Assembly (NCBI GenBank): GCA_037130015.1
Contig: JBAXTU010000007.1
Span: forward strand, 1 to 48,083
Direction: 5' to 3'
Length of the DNA stretch: 48,083 nucleotides
Origin: JBAXTU01 sp037130015
Lineage (GTDB): Bacteria > Patescibacteriota > Patescibacteriia > 2-01-FULL-39-33
Part shown: positions 40,401 to 48,083 of the stretch, in pieces
How the letters are laid out: every line of letters begins with the position of its first letter
Position numbering within the stretch: position 1 is the first letter of the stretch
Notes under the pieces: generated by a model
Databases searched by the model: none
What the model was told of the DNA's origin: nothing
The model's input: only the letters and a program-made list of their open reading frames with translations
Position numbers and translations under genes: made by a program

Positions 40401-43400
40401 CACCATCACCACAAACAGGAGTGCAAAGACTATCATTGTTGGGACCAACGACAAGGCTATTACCTAATTTAGCATTATTACACGTCCAACCATAAACTAT
40501 CCGTCTATCATTAGTGCAACCCTCAATAGTTCTCAAATTACCAGCTGATATTGGAGTGGATGATGTTGCGCCTTGGCAAGAATCACACTGCTCCGGACCA
40601 ACCAGTTTACAATCGCCATAAAGAGGTCGGCAATTAAATCTGCCCGAAGGACCGTCACAAACCCATCCAGATTCAATTTGGCAAGTATCACTGCAACCAT
40701 CACCAGCTTTGGCATTACTATCATCGCAAGTTTCTCCGCCAACTATTTTGCCATCACCACAAGATGGGGTACAAACAGATGGATCAGTACCAACGCATGA
40801 CCAACCAGATTCCACTTGGCATTTATCATTACAACCATCACTTTGATTTCTATTGCCATCATCACATTGTTCTTTGAGCCATTTCGCTCCGTTGGTATAA
40901 CAATCAGTTGGATTATTATAGTTATTATTGGTGCAATAACTGCCATTAACAGTGCTATCACCACATTTATTACAAAAAGTAGCAGTCGGAGCAGTAAAAT
41001 CAGAATCAGGATGCAAACAACCGCAAATACCTTCACTTTGCCATTTAGAAGAAAATTTTGGACATTTGTCAACACAATCAGGATGGCCATCAGCATCAGA
41101 ATCAGGCTCACCCGAAGTTCCGCTAACAGTAGAAGTGGTGCCTTTTGAATCTATTACCACACTTAAAACAGTTGTTCCATCAACAGTACCCCATTGCCCA
41201 CCGCAACCGCAAAATCTTGGTGAAAGACTTGTTCTGCTGGCATTATAAGGACAAGGATCAGCGCTATTATTTTCACCATCACCATCCCAGTCACTGTTAT
41301 TTGTTGGCGCTTTACAGATTGGATTAGCTGGATTAGAAACATCACACACTTGGCCTTTAGCACAAACATCTTTGAGACAATTGGTACAATTTTCAAGTGG
41401 TAAATCTGGCTTACCATTACCACAATTGACCTGCAAATCACTGCAAGCAGTGTTTATGGCACTATAATCACTTAACAAAACATTGCCTGGATTAAAAGAA
41501 GCTGAAACTGCCCACGTATATGTACCGTTAAATTCTTTTTGAGTATAAACACCACTAGCCTGGCCCAAAAGTCCGGCCGACACATCCAGCGGACAATAAG
41601 CATAAACATTGCTTTGAGTTGGTGGTGCCATACTCTTGGTGGTTTCATTCCAACAAGTGGCTGGATTGAATGGATTGGAACAACCTGAAAATTTATTAAT
41701 AGGATCAAGTGGCAAAGCCGAACCAAGCGCATTGCCCAAAGTGGCTTGCCATGATGGCCAAGTGCTGTAGCTACGACCGGAAATGAAAGTTCCGCTGTTT
41801 AAAACCGGGAAGAAATTGCCACATTTACCGCTGGAACATGAGCTGTCGTCATAGCACAATTTGGTTTGATCATTACTGCAACGTTTTTGAGTAAAATATC
41901 TGGTGAGCAACAAATTAACATCTTGAATATCTCCCAAACGATTGGTTTCTCTGGTTAATTTGGCTTTGTCCGAAGTACAATAACCCCAACCATTTATCAG
42001 ACAATCTCTGTCAATATAACAACTTTGTGTCGGATCAAGCGAACAAGTTCCAAGAGCAGTATTTTCCAAACCGCCATTAGTTTTAGTGCCAACATTCAAA
42101 TGAAAATACCTAACCATTTGACCAAAAATATTTTGTAAATCAGCGCTGGCTCCGCCAGTATAGGAAATCAAATATGAAGTGCCATAAATTTTAGGAGTAC
42201 CGCCTGGTTCCAAATCTGCACCAGCCACATACACGGTGCGTCCTTCTTGCGTGGCTTGATAGCCGTCAACCACCACAGGACTTGGCGTGCCAACTTGCCC
42301 GCCAGAGAATTCATGTCTGTACCAAGAAAGCGCCGAATAATTGAAAGGATTATTGGCCACGCGAATACCAATGGCTTCACCGGTCGGAGTGTCCAGCGGA
42401 TAATAAGCAACCAAACCGTCTGTATTTTTGTCATTACTAATTTCACCGGCAGACAAAGCGCGATTATAAATTTTGACTTCATCTATAAGACCATCCCACA
42501 TACCCTCATTAGGTTTATCAGAACGATGACCAATAGTGAAATTTGGAACAGTGACATAATCAATAGCTGAAATACCACTAACCGTTGTACTGGCCACAGC
42601 ACTGCCGTTAATATATAGAGTCATTGAGCCAGAAGTCACTGCCGTGGATGGCACAAAGACACCAGTCACTTTTACCCATTGATTTTTATATTTTTTAAAA
42701 AAATCGGAATATTCAACAAGGACTGTATTTGAACTTTTAGACACTATAAAATATAATTGTCTTTTGATACCCATTGATCCTAATATCCAGCCATCGGCAT
42801 TTGTAATATTATAGGCATTAGCAATAACTCTACCATTACTATCTGGCAACTCGCCATCAGCTTTAACTTGCGAAGCTGAATTAACCCAAGCGCTCACCGA
42901 GAAAGAGCTGGTCATATAATTGCTTAGACCAGTTGTCAAAGCAACAGTAATTTCTTGTTCTTCTTTATGTTTGAATTGAGCGGCTTGACCAACCTTGCCA
43001 GGAACAAAACTAACTTGATTATTAACATTAACACCAAAATAACCATTCATATTTTCTTGAATATATTTGGGATCATAACCGCGGAGCAATAAAAATTCTT
43101 TGACACTGCCAGTAGAAGTGGTATTGCGCAAATTAGCAAAAGCACTACCAATAACCGCGCCAAAATTATTATTTACGACATTATATTTGCCAATAGAGGG
43201 TAAATCATCAGCCGGACCAGGCGCTCCTTTGTCACGGCAATAATAGGTTTTGAAATTAGTATTGGGGCAAGTGCTAGGATTTAAAGTGCAATTAGAAGCC
43301 TGATCAACAAACGGAAAGACACTGGCATTTGGCCATGGATTATTGCACATAAAGACTGTCACCGGCACAGTGGTGGTGGCTTCACTATCCACTACTAAAG

Positions 43401-46400
43401 TGTGAGCATCAATATCAACATTAGCGAGACCATAAATATTGGAAACGTCTTTATCACGATAAGGTTTTAAGGTGAGCCATTGATCTCCAGTATAGTCGGT
43501 ACTGACAGGATCAGGATTAGTCGGAGTTGACCAAACATTAAAATCTGCTTTTTCCAAATTCAAATCGCTTGGCACTTTTTGGGTGACATCCCAATTGAGA
43601 CTGGTCTTGATCAAATATTTGCTGATTGAATTACCTGTAGAAGTGTTGACGCCCCAAGCGCGATACAAATGCTGATTACCGCTGGTGGCATAATTTTGAT
43701 CATTGAGATAAACATCATCATAGCCTTGACCGCATTTGTCGCCATCACAGAAGAAATGATCGCCTTTGTCACTTGTCTTGCTGACATTTTGACCGGCCGG
43801 CCACAAATCAACTGAGACTTCATTGACCGGACAAATATAATTGGTGCCATTATTGATAAGACCGGGAGTATTTGTAGCAAAAACCCTGATACTGCTTTGA
43901 ATGGTATTAATTTGATCCATTTCCGCATATTTATACTCCACCCTCATGCGATAGTTGGTGTCATAGTCAAATAAATTAGTACTGGTTGGAATATAATTGA
44001 ATACATATTTATTCGCCGAATAATCACGATAACCCACAATTTCAAATTGTTTAGGATTTAAAATTGACTCAGTCAAAGGATTAATCTCCTTATAACTATT
44101 TGGTAATTTTTGAACATCAGTAAAGGTCTTGCTAGAAACAGGGCACCAATAAGTCAAAGCCATGGCGCTGTGGCCAAAGAGACCAGCCACAAAAGTCTTA
44201 AATTTATTGACAATTTTTTGCCAAAAAGAACCAACGACCAAAGTTTGGGTGGTAGTAGCGCAAGTACTAGAGACGCCACCATTACTAATAAAATTAACAA
44301 TTTCATTTTCACGATAAGCTCTGTCAATAGAAATGGTGGCAGATTGCACTTGTTGATCATTAATAGACACACGCCAAATACTATTAGGACATGGCGCCAA
44401 CTCAATAGTGACTGGTTTGCAAACACTGGCCGTATCCGCAACATCAAAAATCCAAGAGAAAGCTTGATTAGCACCTTGCTCCACCAAATCATTACCGCAT
44501 TTATTTAAATTTGAACCTGCAGGATCAGCAACTCCGGTTGAACCAGTGGCCAAACAATTGGCACCACAACCATTTTTTGCTTTACTAATACAATTAACAC
44601 CAACACTGCAATCAGAATCTATTTTACATGCAGTAGAAGTAGTGTCATTGCAGAATCTGCCAAGATCACAATCTTCGCCGGTTTCTACGGTACCATTGCC
44701 ACAGACAGAAACTTTTGGACTAGAGCCTTTAAATAAATTTTTAGCACTATCACACCAAATAGCATTGTTTGTTGTAGTGACGCAAGTTCCAATACCTTTG
44801 CCTAAATTAGCAAAATAGCTACTTTTATCCCAAAGACAAGTACCTTGATCACATCTATTTGTAGCTATATTATTAATTCCAAAATCACATTCCTCCCCTG
44901 CTTCTAAACACAAACCGCCGGTACAGACAGCCTTGCCTTGGCAATCGGCATTAGTAGTGCAAGTACCGCCATTACCACAAATTGAACCCCAACGCTGATC
45001 AGAGCCAAGCAACAAACAGGTTGAAGTGGAGCAATACGGTTTGTTAATATCGCATTCTTCGCCAGGTTCAATAATACCATTACCGCAAGAAGCATAATTA
45101 TTGTTGCCAGCATTTTTACAACTACTACTACAAAATGGAGTTAAGGAAGGATTAATAGTATTATAATCGCATTGTTTATAAGTTTTATCGCACAAAGAAG
45201 CACTAGTATTATAAATACATTTACTGGCATTGCAAGTACCAGAATCTTTCCAGGGATAAATACCTGGTTCGCAAGTTTCAAAAATTTTGGTGCTTCCACG
45301 ATAAAGATTCAAACTACTAGGAGTTAATTGTTTACCATTCCAAGCTAAAATACCAAAAGTTCCACCCGCTCCGGTTGAACCACCTTTGACAATAACCCTA
45401 TATTTAGTGCCAGTGGCAAAATTTGCAGTAGAAGAAGCTTCAACAATCATAGAGTATGGCTGAGTGGCCAGCGGATAAGTAATTGATAAAGGAATTCTAT
45501 TGGCTGGATTAATACAATAATCATCACCGACATTAGTGTCAGTTGAGGCGCATTTAAATAACATCACGCTGTTTAACTCGTCTCCCATAGTGTTTGTAGT
45601 AATGGAATCTCTCTTCGCATCCATATTAAAATACAACTTGATTTTGTCGTTAGTACAAACAGTGGTTTTTGGCCAATAATCTTTGACTTGGAAATTACCA
45701 TAACCAACTTGTAATAGACCAGAACCAGATTTGTCACCACAAAGAGCATCCCAAAGACAACCAACTTCGGCCGTGTCTTTAGCACGCGCTTTAATATAGA
45801 CCGGACCTTCGCTACGACCAAAAACTCTGACCAGAGGATCTATAATATCTTGACTAATAGAGCAAGTGGTTGAGGCTTGATTGCAAATAGTAGCTATTCT
45901 CTGGCCGGTACTATCAGTGGTGCTGGCAAGATTCTTATCCTCTGATAAATCAATCAATGATCGCCAATTCCAATCATAGGAGTCTGGTCTTAGAATATTA
46001 CAATTTGACGCCATGGGTATGGCATTATAAATTTGACTTTCATCCGTAAATTGCATGAAATATTCACGAGGCGAAACAGCCACTTTATTGATTTTGCAAG
46101 TGCTGGAGCCTGTTTGAAAATACCAATAATAATCCTGCGTGGTACTGGCAACATCACTGCAGTCACCTGTCGAATAGCACCAGCGATCTCTTAAGGCTGG
46201 ATCCATGCTATTTCGTGTCAAAAGCACACCGTCTGACGTACTAGGGCTGGTGCTGGCACTGCCACGCACACCACTTTCACCGCCAAGGATAACCACCCGA
46301 TACCAAGTATTTTTATCAAATTTAAAAGTGTTATTAGGAATAGCCAAAAACCCTTCTGCTAATGAATTATTTGTGGCATCAGATGTTTTTGAAAACCAAT

Positions 46401-48083
46401 TTTGTTGAGTAAGAATATCAGTATTACTATATGAGAAAACTTTTATACTGCTTCCAATTCCAAAATAAATACTATTTATAGAAGCACAGCCAACTCCATG
46501 ATTGTCATTGCATTTTTCAATAATTATATTAGACGCATTAATACTACTATCAACCATAGCTCGACTGAATCGCGCTTCAACAATCGCATTAACGCAAGCA
46601 TCAGTGGAATCACGCCATGGACTCGGACTTTGAATAGTACTGCTACTGCAATTTGGATCTTCCATAACCACAGGATTGGTGAAGTCATTATAAACTTTAC
46701 AAAAATCATTGTGTCTGCTATTAACTAGGGTGGCAATCACCTTGGCATACGGTGGAGAATTAAAAATGGTTTCGCCAATAGCAGTTGAGGTCTGATGACT
46801 GCTACTGCTTTGAGGAATAGTCACATTAGTAACATTAACTTTTGATGTAGGATCAGCAGACCAACTCCAAGCATAATCATCAGGATTAAGAAATAAACAA
46901 ACATTATCAGCGCTGTCCAGCTTGCCATTATTTGGTTTTTGATCTCCATAATAATACATATTGGTTGGATCAGGTGTGCACTCCACACAACCTTCTGGAC
47001 AAATCAAATGAGAATCAGTGCTGGAACGAGTCAAAAAATTCCAACAATAAGCTGCGTCAGTAATTTCACTAACATTGCAATTTCTATCAGAAGCTCTACC
47101 ATTTGCTCCGGTTTCATTTTTAATACCAATGCCAAAAATACTCTTGATACTAGATTTCAAAACAACTTTATACCAAGTAGATGAATCATATTGACTGTTG
47201 GGAATAAATTCAAAAGAATCGTCGGCAATATTGTTATTGTCGCTAAAATGTGAAATTGTACCTGGCACCTCTGAACAGCCACTGGCACCAGTCTTGTCAT
47301 TACCACAATTTAAAACTTTAATAGTATTGGTAGTGACAGTATTTATATTCATGGAAATATTAAACCTGGCTGAAATCACAGCATTAATACAAGCCAATTC
47401 GTTGGTAATTGAACCGCGAGATGGATTGTTGGGATTATTTATTGACCAGCCATTTTTCTTGGCATCAGTTGAGCTTTCATACCAAGGTACAGGACTAGGA
47501 GTTTGTTCTCCGGCACAATTTTTACTGCGATTACAATCTTCAATGACTTTTGGAGCAACCAACGAAGACCTACTACCAACCGGGAAAATCCAAGCAAAAA
47601 ATGATTGCGTGGCTTGGCCTTCAATATTATTATCTGAACAATTATAAACTAACTTACATTGATTACAGGTGACGGTACCAGAACCCAAATTCAAATCTGC
47701 GCACTGCCTACCGAGTGGCACAGGGCCATCACAATCTTCACCACTTTCTACTGTTCCATTACCACACGAAACAGGATTAATCACATTACTAGTTTGAGCT
47801 GTAAACATCCAAGCAAAAAATGATTGCGTGGCTTGACCTTCAACATTATTGCCTGAACAATCATAAACTAATTTGCATTGATTACTACAAGCGACAGTGC
47901 CCGTACCTAGATTCTGTTTTTCACAAGTCGCATTAGACGGCACAGAACCATCACATTCTTCACCAGCCTCTTGTGTGCCATTATTATTACAAGCAATTGG
48001 CATAATCACATTACTCTTTTGGGCCGTGAACATCCAAGCAAAAAATGATTGCGTGGCTTGACCTTCAACATTATTGCCTGAAC
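37480..48083 (-). CDS. Giant cysteine-rich multidomain surface protein, 5' end outside the window
   Basis: More than 3,530 residues; the frame is open to the right edge and the ATG at 48033 lies within a repeat (…SFFAWMFTAQ), so the true start is beyond. From N to C: tandem Cys repeats of 75 and 73 residues with a CDG motif (~47590-48083); three Ig-like (Big_5-type) domains (~47500-45400); Cys-rich segments with GEECD and GEDCD (to ~44600); a hydrophobic patch FKTFVAGLFGHSAMALTYWC (~44150); mixed regions; a LamG/concanavalin-like domain (~42980-42440, SFSVSAWV...TLYINGSAVASTTVSG); TSP3-like DWDGDGENNSADPCP (~41280) and DADGHPDCVDKCP (~41100); two DUF4215/Myxococcus-type repeats (CDDGNRNQSDGCNDKCQVES, CDDSNAKAGDGCSDTCQIES); and C-terminal fascin/beta-trefoil-like domains (GDIITIKMTVANRFLSVNNR, WEQFKII). 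No C-terminal anchor is seen. Confidence 0.85.
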   Translation of the reverse strand, partial: SGNNVEGQATQSFFAWMFTAQKSNVIMPIACNNNGTQEAGEECDGSVPSNATCEKQNLGTGTVACSNQCKLVYDCSGNNVEGQATQSFFAWMFTAQTSNVINPVSCGNGTVESGEDCDGPVPLGRQCADLNLGSGTVTCNQCKLVYNCSDNNIEGQATQSFFAWIFPVGSRSSLVAPKVIEDCNRSKNCAGEQTPSPVPWYESSTDAKKNGWSINNPNNPSRGSITNELACINAVISARFNISMNINTVTTNTIKVLNCGNDKTGASGCSEVPGTISHFSDNNNIADDSFEFIPNSQYDSSTWYKVVLKSSIKSIFGIGIKNETGANGRASDRNCNVSEITDAAYCWNFLTRSSTDSHLICPEGCVECTPDPTNMYYYGDQKPNNGKLDSADNVCLFLNPDDYAWSWSADPTSKVNVTNVTIPQSSSSHQTSTAIGETIFNSPPYAKVIATLVNSRHNDFCKVYNDFTNPVVMEDPNCSSSTIQSPSPWRDSTDACVNAIVEARFSRAMVDSSINASNIIIEKCNDNHGVGCASINSIYFGIGSSIKVFSYSNTDILTQQNWFSKTSDATNNSLAEGFLAIPNNTFKFDKNTWYRVVILGGESGVRGSASTSPSTSDGVLLTRNSMDPALRDRWCYSTGDCSDVASTTQDYYWYFQTGSSTCKINKVAVSPREYFMQFTDESQIYNAIPMASNCNILRPDSYDWNWRSLIDLSEDKNLASTTDSTGQRIATICNQASTTCSISQDIIDPLVRVFGRSEGPVYIKARAKDTAEVGCLWDALCGDKSGSGLLQVGYGNFQVKDYWPKTTVCTNDKIKLYFNMDAKRDSITTNTMGDELNSVMLFKCASTDTNVGDDYCINPANRIPLSITYPLATQPYSMIVEASSTANFATGTKYRVIVKGGSTGAGGTFGILAWNGKQLTPSSLNLYRGSTKIFETCEPGIYPWKDSGTCNASKCIYNTSASLCDKTYKQCDYNTINPSLTPFCSSSCKNAGNNNYASCGNGIIEPGEECDINKPYCSTSTCLLLGSDQRWGSICGNGGTCTTNADCQGKAVCTGGLCLEAGEECDFGINNIATNRCDQGTCLWDKSSYFANLGKGIGTCVTTTNNAIWCDSAKNLFKGSSPKVSVCGNGTVETGEDCDLGRFCNDTTSTACKIDSDCSVGVNCISKAKNGCGANCLATGSTGVADPAGSNLNKCGNDLVEQGANQAFSWIFDVADTASVCKPVTIELAPCPNSIWRVSINDQQVQSATISIDRAYRENEIVNFISNGGVSSTCATTTQTLVVGSFWQKIVNKFKTFVAGLFGHSAMALTYWCPVSSKTFTDVQKLPNSYKEINPLTESILNPKQFEIVGYRDYSANKYVFNYIPTSTNLFDYDTNYRMRVEYKYAEMDQINTIQSSIRVFATNTPGLINNGTNYICPVNEVSVDLWPAGQNVSKTSDKGDHFFCDGDKCGQGYDDVYLNDQNYATSGNQHLYRAWGVNTSTGNSISKYLIKTSLNWDVTQKVPSDLNLEKADFNVWSTPTNPDPVSTDYTGDQWLTLKPYRDKDVSNIYGLANVDIDAHTLVVDSEATTTVPVTVFMCNNPWPNASVFPFVDQASNCTLNPSTCPNTNFKTYYCRDKGAPGPADDLPSIGKYNVVNNNFGAVIGSAFANLRNTTSTGSVKEFLLLRGYDPKYIQENMNGYFGVNVNNQVSFVPGKVGQAAQFKHKEEQEITVALTTGLSNYMTSSFSVSAWVNSASQVKADGELPDSNGRVIANAYNITNADGWILGSMGIKRQLYFIVSKSSNTVLVEYSDFFKKYKNQWVKVTGVFVPSTAVTSGSMTLYINGSAVASTTVSGISAIDYVTVPNFTIGHRSDKPNEGMWDGLIDEVKIYNRALSAGEISNDKNTDGLVAYYPLDTPTGEAIGIRVANNPFNYSALSWYRHEFSGGQVGTPSPVVVDGYQATQEGRTVYVAGADLEPGGTPKIYGTSYLISYTGGASADLQNIFGQMVRYFHLNVGTKTNGGLENTALGTCSLDPTQSCYIDRDCLINGWGYCTSDKAKLTRETNRLGDIQDVNLLLTRYFTQKRCSNDQTKLCYDDSSCSSGKCGNFFPVLNSGTFISGRSYSTWPSWQATLGNALGSALPLDPINKFSGCSNPFNPATCWNETTKSMAPPTQSNVYAYCPLDVSAGLLGQASGVYTQKEFNGTYTWAVSASFNPGNVLLSDYSAINTACSDLQVNCGNGKPDLPLENCTNCLKDVCAKGQVCDVSNPANPICKAPTNNSDWDGDGENNSADPCPYNASRTSLSPRFCGCGGQWGTVDGTTVLSVVIDSKGTTSTVSGTSGEPDSDADGHPDCVDKCPKFSSKWQSEGICGCLHPDSDFTAPTATFCNKCGDSTVNGSYCTNNNYNNPTDCYTNGAKWLKEQCDDGNRNQSDGCNDKCQVESGWSCVGTDPSVCTPSCGDGKIVGGETCDDSNAKAGDGCSDTCQIESGWVCDGPSGRFNCRPLYGDCKLVGPEQCDSCQGATSSTPISAGNLRTIEGCTNDRRIVYGWTCNNAKLGNSLVVGPNNDSLCTPVCGDGVAVGPEANANGVYGDVTEYGILSYAAVDRIGSSSPAQLFCDASSDVPGTIIGNGDDPLQKGCTCTTTTIPIMVNGATTTVEAKIGVINPGWQCRYNPFFNKDICKPVMGDCLIVGYQPSSSVKNNFQYNVGADTLLPGGEECDDGDTTDSGYDCCFNGRIDPQCTCAQGTYPTPGNVSLYITDYGADIAENSCTIHLSNPSNPSNCYVQGQLCNNGRKESVGDDGERCDCGVGDTKNTKPSGWLFYNINPLYVEGVALETATNGVGTSEDIETNNSGFRQVFGEESYFGRTFPDSNNGFQCMSENNNSTILNYVRGWVYDPAHFYSCSNNCRTNNVVDANIAFCGDGKIDGTNETCDWKFVDSATGKLGGLKCPKYNIAAKNVLACKCPTGTDPDDSGGCKAKPGSCACFDGSAERLKERGCWCAAQTMQYYCACAPGEPVVLSPDQRSKCEKPNDGFCECEERINTVKKTVFLPGATSSELPAEMACPIKNGDLITIKTNTTQKTGGTGVNENNFQWLKYYNNNEIGGNLVAGPLSGPLQDANNETFKVVSGGNGLALNNSTFYLAGSNGSYVTGGDGKDKNWLIADKIRHESFSFNTPSLPWTFATDTFVRVGDVVSIKNSINQYWSARWCEQYGNFSNFGFGWNSAGKCLGTNKGWKHVDTFGPIKMCAVNDSDCEMASDKIANWEDFCICNRMNNGKEGGCCNEVTDPPVNDCLISNNECRPECGDTFAGGKKNCPIRNGDIITIKMTVANRFLSVNNRGGIAAINVACSLSANRKCNVGGINPTDSKAVCGEWEQFKIIKTQDTNILQYGDQIDLKSLRTATDTDDWLGTDSISCNDILANYYVKNVGNMAHIKNESLPSNYPYHTPLGKTQPITLKIMKSESDASGGDIKIGDDLYFVTMTPNEDETSNQYLNIWGGLDSIKNNCATKNNDSNEHNPCGMSYGKIDPFTLQDNIRATVCNKYFDCNP
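47588..48083. repeat. Tandem coding repeats of 219 and 225 bases in the giant gene
   Basis: Three unit starts, aligned on ATCCAAGCAAAAAATGATTG at 47588, 47807 and 48032, give steps of 219 and 225 bases (73 and 75 codons). Local identity around the unit joints is almost complete, while the middles differ. The array continues past the right edge. Confidence 0.85.

Noticed and set aside
37480..48083. CRISPR array or tandem DNA satellite at the right edge
   Set aside because: Units are 219-225 bases, in frame, and encode one protein; no spacer-like unique segments or cas genes.
1..48083. Alternative genetic code with UGA as glycine (code 25)
   Set aside because: RF2 with its SPF motif and UGA frameshift site is present, and gene ends using UGA (for example ybeY) give normal protein lengths.
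1..48083. tRNA or rRNA genes, insertion sequences, integrases
   Set aside because: No cloverleaf with a T-loop GTTCGAATC-type box, no rRNA-like stretch and no transposase or recombinase frame was recognised by reading; a covariance-model search would be decisive.

Overview
The window reads as a piece of a Candidate Phyla Radiation (Patescibacteria) genome, most likely a Parcubacteria-type lineage. The evidence is a colinear str-S10-spc ribosomal block with no rpmD (bL30) between rpsE and rplO, AT-rich short spacers with few Shine-Dalgarno sites, split class III ribonucleotide reductase and ComEC genes, and very large cysteine-rich surface proteins. The phylum call is inference; the gene content is read directly. 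UGA is a stop codon here: RF2 is encoded and its own mRNA carries the UGA autoregulatory frameshift, so this is not one of the code-25 CPR lineages.

Layout. 1-2040: the 5' part of map (minus), then two plus-strand genes (an amidase and a small membrane-anchored protein) that separate map from adk and end at a bidirectional terminator. 2057-18904: about 17 kb of minus-strand translation genes in transcription order rpsL, rpsG, fusA, a Phd/YefM-like gene, tuf, rpsJ, rplC, D, W, B, rpsS, rplV, rpsC, rplP, rpmC, rpsQ, rplN, X, E, rpsZ, rpsH, rplF, R, rpsE, rplO, secY, adk. Strong promoters precede rpsL and tuf. A small ORF followed by an intrinsic-terminator-like hairpin sits just before rplC, and four spacers carry copies of one AT-rich repeat. 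19123-22090: a site-2 protease, rpmB (L28), a receiver-ndk pair, a 94-residue orphan, and a RelB-like antitoxin whose YafQ/RelE-like toxin survives only as a C-terminal remnant.

22232-31932: an anchored Asp-box (BNR) protein, then a minus-strand gene string read as nrdD (intein-bearing), a 49-codon gene carrying the glycyl-radical motif, nrdG, a small membrane protein, prfB (programmed +1 frameshift), comEC and a separate ComEC-type metallo-beta-lactamase. 32119-35182: ybeY, ftsA, ftsZ. 35197-48083: three consecutive exported genes, two single-pass proteins with calcium-binding-type (thrombospondin-3) repeats and one giant cysteine-rich protein of more than 3,530 residues whose start lies outside the window.

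How it fits together: translation core and export (SecY), anaerobic dNTP supply, division (FtsA/FtsZ), DNA uptake (ComEC pieces), and an unusually large investment in cell-surface protein. The strongest candidates for something undescribed are the surface-protein cluster beside the division genes, the detached glycyl-radical tail of NrdD, and the attenuator-like element inside the S10 cluster.
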